Shown here: one piece after another, positions 7,424 through 11,815 of the stretch
Position numbering within the stretch: position 1 is the stretch's first letter
Layout: every line of letters starts with the position of its first letter
NCBI GenBank assembly: GCA_902766265.1
Contig: CACXCY010000216.1
Location: 1 to 11,815 of the forward strand
Source: an uncultured Bacteroidota bacterium
Lineage (GTDB): Bacteria; Bacteroidota; Bacteroidia; Bacteroidales; P3
DNA: 11,815 bases
Direction: 5' to 3'
Made by a program: the position numbers and the translations under genes
Notes under the pieces: generated by a model
Told to the model about the DNA's origin: nothing
Database searches by the model: none
What the model saw: the letters and a program-made list of their open reading frames with translations, nothing else

Positions 7424-8928
7424 TTGCGTTTTGTTATCAAAAGTAATCCGAAGAACGTAAGCATTCCATTAACCAATAGTATTTCGAAACCGAAATGGTA
7501 GCCGCCCAACCAATCCTCTGAATGCTGCCGAAGAATATAGCAGACCACGGGGCTTACAATGGCAACCACCGGCACATATCGGTCATGAACCTGTTTCCGA
7601 GTAAAAAGGCCAAAAGCATACATACCCAGCAACGGCCCGTAGGTAAATCCTGCCACATCGAATAGAGTATCAATAAGCGATTGTGTATGGAATGGACGAA
7701 ATGCCACGATAACCAACAGATATAGCAATGCAAATCCAACATGGACGATGCGGCGTATTGCAAGTTCTGACAGTCGATACTGTTTTTCTCCCTTCTTGTC
7801 TACTACTGTCGATTCCACTTTTTCGCAATCATCCTCATGCCTGCCAAAATGGAGAAAGTTGTAACAAAAGGTAGTTGTCAAAGCCGTAAGCGTACCGTCG
7901 GCGCTTGAATAGCCAGCAGCAACCATGCCCAGAACAAAGACAATAGCGGTAAAGCCACTGAGCGAAAAAGCAATGGATGGAAATATCTTGTCGCCGACGA
8001 CCGTGCCGCTTTCATTAACAGGCAACGCAAAGCCCGCAGCATTGGCATAATAAAGCAGCGCGGCACCCAAGCTAAGGAACAACAGGTTAACAACAATAAA
8101 GAGCAAGCTAGAAGTCATCACATTCTTTTGGGCATCGCGCAAACTCTTACAGGTAAGGTTTTTCTGCATCATGTCCTGATCAAGTCCCGTCATGGTTATA
8201 GTGATGAATGCCCCAGCCAGTATTTGCTTCCAATAGTATTTGGGAGCAGATGGATCCGTTTCAAAAACACGCGTATATCCATCTTCGGACGAACGCCGCA
8301 ACAATTCGACAAAGGAGATGTCGAGTTGTCGCAGGATAGCTACCACAGTGATGATGGCTGCGAGAAGAAGAAATGTGGTTTGTAAAGTGTCGGTCCACAC
8401 AACGGTCTTAATTCCTCCGCGAAACGTGTAAAGTAATATCAATGCCACGAAGACTACTGCCGGAACCCAAAAGGGAATACCCCATGCACGGAACACAAAC
8501 TCATAAAGCACAAACACAACCAAATACATTCGCAATGCCGACCCCATCATACGCGAGATAATAAAGAACAGCGCACCTGTTTTCTCCGACGCGCCACCAA
8601 ACCGCTCTTCAAGATAGGTGTATATGGAGGTCAGGTTTAGTCGGTAATAGAGAGGCAGCAACAGTAGTGCTATAACAGCATAACCGACAACATAGCCGAA
8701 CACCAGCGGCATATACGTAAATTGCCCCGAATACACACCCCCAGGTACCGACATGAACGTAACTCCAGAAAGAGACGCGCCAATCATGCCATAAGCCACC
8801 ACAGGCCATGGCGATTTGCGATTGCCACGAAAGAATGCATCATTGCCCGCCTTCTTGGATGTCAGAAAGGTGATACCAAACAACAAGCAGGTATAGCAAA
8901 GAAAACAGATAAGGATAACCAGTTCCAC
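7420..8928 (-). CDS. Sodium:solute symporter (SSS family)
   Basis: This 502-residue inner-membrane protein is predicted to use the sodium gradient to import a small solute, which I cannot name from sequence. It shows the SSS pattern: a first membrane helix (about 2-22), DAFFRGNRKSPWPVVAYGMIGASLSGVTF read across 30-58 as the TM2 region, SIYTYLEERFG after TM3, LDQDMMQKNL at 249-258, and SSADGTLTALTTTF at 341-354. The last matches the Ser/Thr-rich segment in the helix that helps bind sodium in this family. About 13 membrane segments are expected. A hydrophilic loop rich in D, E and K lies at about 362-388. The start is GTG; an in-frame stop lies a few codons upstream and no better start is available. 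It is the first gene of a unit with the lipoprotein and rnz. Confidence 0.93.
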   Translation of the reverse strand: MELVILICFLCYTCLLFGITFLTSKKAGNDAFFRGNRKSPWPVVAYGMIGASLSGVTFMSVPGGVYSGQFTYMPLVFGYVVGYAVIALLLLPLYYRLNLTSIYTYLEERFGGASEKTGALFFIISRMMGSALRMYLVVFVLYEFVFRAWGIPFWVPAVVFVALILLYTFRGGIKTVVWTDTLQTTFLLLAAIITVVAILRQLDISFVELLRRSSEDGYTRVFETDPSAPKYYWKQILAGAFITITMTGLDQDMMQKNLTCKSLRDAQKNVMTSSLLFIVVNLLFLSLGAALLYYANAAGFALPVNESGTVVGDKIFPSIAFSLSGFTAIVFVLGMVAAGYSSADGTLTALTTTFCYNFLHFGRHEDDCEKVESTVVDKKGEKQYRLSELAIRRIVHVGFALLYLLVIVAFRPFHTQSLIDTLFDVAGFTYGPLLGMYAFGLFTRKQVHDRYVPVVAIVSPVVCYILRQHSEDWLGGYHFGFEILLVNGMLTFFGLLLITKRK

Positions 8929-8957
8929 AGGCAGTGCGTTATGTATGAATATCTAAT

Positions 8958-8990
8958 CTATTATACCTATTATATTGACACTTCTCCAAA
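8958..8990 (-). promoter_or_regulatory. Candidate promoter of the symporter-lipoprotein-rnz unit
   Basis: On the minus strand TTTG (8990-8987) is followed after 21 bases by TATAATAG (8965-8958), which fits the Bacteroidota -7 box TAnnTTTG at four of six fixed positions. A second identical TATAATAG lies just upstream (8974-8967), making a 9-base tandem. Transcription from here would give a leader of about 20 bases before the GTG at 8928. The -33 box lies just past the T-tract of the preceding terminator. The match is incomplete, so this is only a candidate. Confidence 0.35.
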
Positions 8991-8994
8991 AACA

Positions 8995-9028
8995 GAATAG
9001 AAAAGCGGCAGCGGCAACCCGCTACCGC
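8995..9028 (-). terminator. Rho-independent terminator of the YD-repeat-like gene
   Basis: Read on the minus strand, GCGGTAGCGG and CCGCTGCCGC form a 10-pair stem (one G-U pair) around a GTTG loop, at 9028-9005. It is followed at once by TTTTCTATTC and more T residues. It lies 31 bases beyond the stop codon of the secreted YD-repeat-like gene and separates that gene from the symporter unit. Confidence 0.88.
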
Positions 9029-9059
9029 GATGTTTGCATTGAAACATGATTGTCTGCGA

Positions 9060-9845
9060 CTACTGGAAATACTCCAAATGGCGTTCTGTAATGTAAACAG
9101 GAGTAGTGCGGTCGTTGTCAAGCACGTATTCCACCTTCTGAATCCAGTTGCCTTTGTCGTCATATTGGTAACGGAACAGCGTCACAAACACTTCAGGTTC
9201 TGATTCTGTATAGTCATACAACGTCTGACTGACGGGCTGATGGTTCTCATCGTACTCGTAGCGCAACTCTCTAACCTTTTTCTTGGAACGGTCAAACACT
9301 ACCACACGAGCCACATCGCCATTGACATCATACGTATATATCTCACGCTTGTATATCTCGTTCTTGGGGTCGTTGTAGGAACGCTGGCTCACACGGCCTT
9401 TATTGTCGTAATATATACGAACACGGTTTTCCACCTGTCGTTCTGCATCCTCCACGTAGGTCTCGCTGAGCACATTGTTCTGATCATATATATAGTAAGT
9501 GCGACCTACCACGTTCTCATTAGGGTCAACCACCTGTTCTAACGTAACAAGACCAAAACCGTCATGCTTGTAACGAGTGCGGAATATTACATTATTCTCA
9601 CCAGTGGAGAGGAACGTCATACTCTTGCGATAACCCTTGGAAGTATAAACGGTCTGAAGATGCTCAAGCATGGCACCACGTTCCATCTCGCCGCCATCGA
9701 CACGCGCCTCGTAGAGTTTTTGGTCCACACCTGAGACCTTGCCGGCAAAACCGTCAATCACAACGTCGGTTTTATAGTTCTGCGCCGAAACGGCGCCGAA
9801 AAAGGCGAGAAACATTGTCGCCGCCAACACAATCTTTATCTTCAT
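9060..9845 (-). CDS. Secreted YD/RHS-repeat-like protein of unknown function
   Basis: This 261-residue protein has a clear signal peptide (MKIKIVLAATMFLAFFGAVSA, cut before Q22), no lipobox, and no cysteine in the mature part. From about residue 90 to the end it is a run of short beta-rich units with the pattern Y.YD..N.V....Y.....: examples are YYIYDQNNVLSE, IYYDNKGRVSQRSY, YTYDVNGDVARVVVF, YEYDENHQPVSQTLYDY and YQYDDKGNWIQKVEYV. This resembles YD repeats of RHS proteins and similar periplasmic proteins of Bacteroidota. It is far too short for an RHS toxin and shows no toxin tip or T9SS sorting domain, so it probably stays in the periplasm or outer envelope. It appears monocistronic, with its own -7 box upstream and a strong terminator downstream. 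I do not recognise a specific function. Confidence 0.85.
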   Translation of the reverse strand: MKIKIVLAATMFLAFFGAVSAQNYKTDVVIDGFAGKVSGVDQKLYEARVDGGEMERGAMLEHLQTVYTSKGYRKSMTFLSTGENNVIFRTRYKHDGFGLVTLEQVVDPNENVVGRTYYIYDQNNVLSETYVEDAERQVENRVRIYYDNKGRVSQRSYNDPKNEIYKREIYTYDVNGDVARVVVFDRSKKKVRELRYEYDENHQPVSQTLYDYTESEPEVFVTLFRYQYDDKGNWIQKVEYVLDNDRTTPVYITERHLEYFQ

Positions 9846-9908
9846 ATTTTTCTGTATGTTATTATTTTATATCAAATCAACCAATTCTTCGGTCTGCGAT
9901 TGCACCTA

Positions 9909-9916
9909 CAAAAGTA
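9909..9916 (-). promoter_or_regulatory. -7 promoter box for the YD-repeat-like gene
   Basis: TACTTTTG on the minus strand matches the Bacteroidota -7 consensus TAnnTTTG at every fixed position. It sits in the 107-base gap between era and the YD-repeat-like gene. Transcription would begin near 9902, giving a leader of about 57 bases. The region 19-21 bases upstream has no good TTTG box, so the promoter may be weak or need an activator. Confidence 0.6.
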
Positions 9917-9952
9917 ATCATTTTTTTCAATATAGCTGGCCACACCCCTATT

Positions 9953-10846
9953 CTACACCTCATAACCGAACTGCCGGAGCGCTCTCTCGCTGTTGCGCCA
10001 GTCTTTCATCACCTTGATATGGATGCTGAGAAAACATTTCTTTCCTGTAAACTCTTCAATGTCCTTGCGGGCCTCGGTGCCCACTTTCTTTAGGGATTGC
10101 CCTTGATGTCCGATAAGGATACCTTTCTGCGATTCGCGTTCCACAAAAACTATTGCACTGATGCGGTCCAATCCCTCTTGTTCCTCATAGCTCTCCACCG
10201 CCACCTCGCAGGAATAGGGTATTTCTTTTTGATAATACAGCAATATCTTCTCCCTGATTATCTCTGAGACGAAGAATCGCATCGAGCGGTCTGTGAGTTC
10301 ATCCTTGGGAAAATATGGCGGGTTTTCGGGCAACAGACGTAGAATGTGATTAAAGATAGTGTCGATATTGAAACGTTCCGTGGCCGAGGTGGGCACAATG
10401 ACAGCCCGCGGTATCTGGTTCTGCCAATAGGCAATCTTGTCTGCAATCGTCTGTTGGTCGGAGAGGTCGATTTTATTGATGACCAATATAATTGGCGTTG
10501 ATGATGCCACAACTTTGGCAAGCACCTCCTGGTTCTTCAGCGTCTCGCCCACTTCGGTCACCATAAGGAATAGGTCGGCGTCCTGCAGCGCGGAATTGAC
10601 AAATCCCATCATGGACTCATGCAGTTTGTAATGGGGATTGACGATACCGGGGGTATCGGTGTAGACAATCTGGAATTCGCAATCGTCCGCTTCGCTGCGA
10701 CCGTTGACAATACCCATGATACGATGGCGCGTAGTCTGTGCTTTCGCTGTGATAATGGATAGGTTCTCTCCCACCAAAGCATTCATCAGCGTTGACTTGC
10801 CCACATTGGGGTTTCCTATGATATTGACAAAACCGGCCTTGTGCAT
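9953..10846 (-). CDS. era: GTPase Era
   Basis: Era is an essential Ras-like GTPase that binds the 3' end of 16S rRNA and helps mature the 30S ribosomal subunit. From the ATG at 10846 the protein has 297 residues, typical for the family. The GTPase motifs are GNPNVGKST (11-19), the switch segment KAQTTRHRIMG, DTPG (64-67), NKID (124-127) and TSA (153-155). A C-terminal KH domain carries GILIGHQG (GxxG at 246-249) and ends in the familiar LRQFGYEV. An ATG ten codons upstream (10876) is possible, but the family normally begins MHKAGFVNI, as here. The HAD gene ends 44 bases upstream on the same strand and no promoter box is visible between them, so co-transcription is likely. Confidence 0.97.
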   Translation of the reverse strand: MHKAGFVNIIGNPNVGKSTLMNALVGENLSIITAKAQTTRHRIMGIVNGRSEADDCEFQIVYTDTPGIVNPHYKLHESMMGFVNSALQDADLFLMVTEVGETLKNQEVLAKVVASSTPIILVINKIDLSDQQTIADKIAYWQNQIPRAVIVPTSATERFNIDTIFNHILRLLPENPPYFPKDELTDRSMRFFVSEIIREKILLYYQKEIPYSCEVAVESYEEQEGLDRISAIVFVERESQKGILIGHQGQSLKKVGTEARKDIEEFTGKKCFLSIHIKVMKDWRNSERALRQFGYEV

Positions 10847-10890
10847 CGTTGACGTTTTGTTTCCCCTATAACGCAAGCTTTCCGATTTTA

Positions 10891-11631
10891 TTACAATATC
10901 CGTTCAATATCGCAAAGTGACGACACTTCCATTGTAGGCCGGAACGGATACGGGCCTTGGTAGCGACGTTCGCGATTGTAGAACAGCTGCGGTATTCCTA
11001 CCCGCTGAGCCCCTACCATGTCGACAGCGAAATCATCGCCGATGACAAGACACTCTTCCGGACGGACAGACAGCTGTTGCAGCACCGCCTCGAAGAAACG
11101 TGGGTCGGGCTTATGATGCCCCAAGTCCTCAGACAGGAAGAAGCGGCGGAAGTAGCGATAGATGTCGGACGAATGCATTTTGGGCAGCTGCGCCTCACTG
11201 AAGCCGTTGGTGATGATGTCCAATTCGTAGCACGATTTGCCAGCCAGATAGTCGAGCAGGTGGCGTGCACCTGGCATGAGTCCTGTCTGCCGTGGGCCTT
11301 CATTCACGTAGTAGTCGCCCAGCTGCAGGGAGAGCGCGGCGACACTGCGACAGCCCGTGAGGGCCGACACTCGGTCGGGCGTGCAACCGAAATGCTCCAG
11401 CGGCAGCATGAACCGACGCACATGCAGCACCTCCTTGGCCAGCGTGCCTGCGCGATACTGCTCCCACAGCACATCGTTGACCGCACGGTAGTAGTCGTGG
11501 AATTCCTTGTAGTCCACGCCGCAGAGTTCCTGTAGGCGGTAGACGCCGAACATCTCTCGGAAGGTGATGTCGGCGTTGCCGTCAAAGTCCCAGAGGGTGC
11601 GGTCGAGGTCGAAGAGCAGATATCGGTACAT
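10891..11631 (-). CDS. HAD-superfamily phosphatase, YjjG-type (probable pyrimidine 5'-nucleotidase)
   Basis: This 246-residue cytosolic protein is a haloacid-dehalogenase-fold phosphatase. The signatures are in order: motif I FDLDRTLWDF (nucleophile D8, acid D10), motif II ITNG (T141), motif III HHKPDP (K174) and motif IV VIGDDFAVD (D199, D200 and D204). A helical cap domain fills about residues 18-105. The opening DLDRTLWDFD, the cap type and the length match the YjjG family, whose E. coli member dephosphorylates non-canonical pyrimidine nucleotides as house-cleaning. The exact substrate here is inferred. The ATG lies only about ten bases after the T-tract of the terminator of the preceding ribosomal-protein gene, and era follows after 44 bases. 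Confidence 0.88.
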   Translation of the reverse strand: MYRYLLFDLDRTLWDFDGNADITFREMFGVYRLQELCGVDYKEFHDYYRAVNDVLWEQYRAGTLAKEVLHVRRFMLPLEHFGCTPDRVSALTGCRSVAALSLQLGDYYVNEGPRQTGLMPGARHLLDYLAGKSCYELDIITNGFSEAQLPKMHSSDIYRYFRRFFLSEDLGHHKPDPRFFEAVLQQLSVRPEECLVIGDDFAVDMVGAQRVGIPQLFYNRERRYQGPYPFRPTMEVSSLCDIERIL

Positions 11632-11640
11632 GAGTCGTGG

Positions 11641-11674
11641 GCAAAAGAAACAGCCGCATAATAGGTGCGGCTGT
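11641..11674 (-). terminator. Rho-independent terminator after the L25-like gene
   Basis: On the minus strand ACAGCCGCA and TGCGGCTGT form a perfect 9-pair stem around a 7-base loop (11674-11650), followed by TTTCTTTTGC. It begins 26 bases after the stop codon of the partial gene at the right edge. The T-rich side lies on the minus strand only, so the direction is clear. Confidence 0.87.
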
Positions 11675-11700
11675 CAAAGGTTTTGCTATAATCCAACTGA

Positions 11701-11815
11701 CTATTCGGCAGCAGGTGCGGCCTCGGTGGCAGCAGCTTCCTCGGTATCGCTGGTGGCAGCGGCGCGGGTGGTGTTGACTGCCACGACTTCGCTGCTCTTG
11801 GGGTTGAGGATGCGG
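11701..11815 (-). CDS. rplY: Probable 50S ribosomal protein L25 (Ctc type), C-terminal part only
   Basis: Only the last 37 full codons are in the window; the 5' part lies beyond the right edge. The visible protein begins RILNPKSSEVVAVNTTRAA and ends in a low-complexity tail rich in Ala, Glu and Thr, finishing APAAE. The strand VVAV.TTRAA followed by an acidic, alanine-rich tail is what I expect at the C-terminus of the long (Ctc-type) L25 proteins of Bacteroidota, which bind 5S rRNA in the large subunit. The strong terminator directly downstream fits a highly expressed ribosomal gene. Other proteins can share such tails, so the identity is probable only. Confidence 0.62.
   Translation of the reverse strand, partial: RILNPKSSEVVAVNTTRAAATSDTEEAAATEAAPAAE

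Noticed and set aside
8929..9059. A vegetative E. coli-type promoter (TTGGAG, 18 bases, TATAAT) before the symporter
   Set aside because: The boxes exist, but Bacteroidota use a different primary sigma consensus (TTTG / TAnnTTTG). The phylum-specific reading of the same stretch is given as the candidate instead.
9060..9845. RHS-type polymorphic toxin or its immunity partner
   Set aside because: The protein is 261 residues, has no RHS core motif, no toxin tip and no adjacent small immunity gene. The likeness is limited to short YD-like units.
10957..11535. A 192-codon open frame antisense to the HAD gene
   Set aside because: The HAD gene has all four catalytic motifs. The antisense reading is a product of codon bias at high GC and has no motif.

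Overview
The window reads as ordinary chromosomal DNA from a Bacteroidota bacterium, most likely of the order Bacteroidales. Four things point there: a very large exported protein ending in a type B C-terminal sorting domain of the type IX secretion system (T9SS); a DUF4831-type lipoprotein; promoter boxes of the Bacteroidota form TTTG / TAnnTTTG; and the absence of clear Shine-Dalgarno sequences before the genes. I see no tRNA, rRNA, insertion sequence, CRISPR array or phage gene. Every gap between genes is shorter than 150 bases.

Layout. On the plus strand, a recognisable promoter (about 67-98) drives a 1423-residue T9SS-exported surface protein (122-4393). Its stop codon overlaps the start codon of a degenerate tandem universal-stress-protein gene (4390-5250). 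Everything else lies on the minus strand and converges on this pair. Read in the direction of transcription, from the right edge: the 3' end of a probable ribosomal protein L25 gene with its terminator (11815-11641); a YjjG-type HAD phosphatase (11631-10891); the GTPase Era (10846-9953); a secreted YD-repeat-like protein with its own promoter and terminator (9845-9060, terminator near 9000); and a tight three-gene unit of sodium:solute symporter, DUF4831-type lipoprotein and ribonuclease Z (8928-5349), joined by a 4-base overlap and a 2-base gap.

How the genes relate. L25, Era and RNase Z are core RNA and ribosome maintenance genes, with the HAD phosphatase as probable nucleotide housekeeping. 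The symporter and lipoprotein are envelope genes that happen to share a transcript with rnz. The surface protein should depend on T9SS machinery encoded elsewhere. Its C-terminal third is built on a period of about 76 residues, which is the clearest internal structure in the window.

I found no convincing new multi-gene system. The best second looks are the coupling of the surface protein to the stress-protein-like gene, the uncharacterised YD-repeat protein, the paired CACCA/TGGTG elements between the converging operons, and the way the HAD gene sits directly on the L25 terminator.
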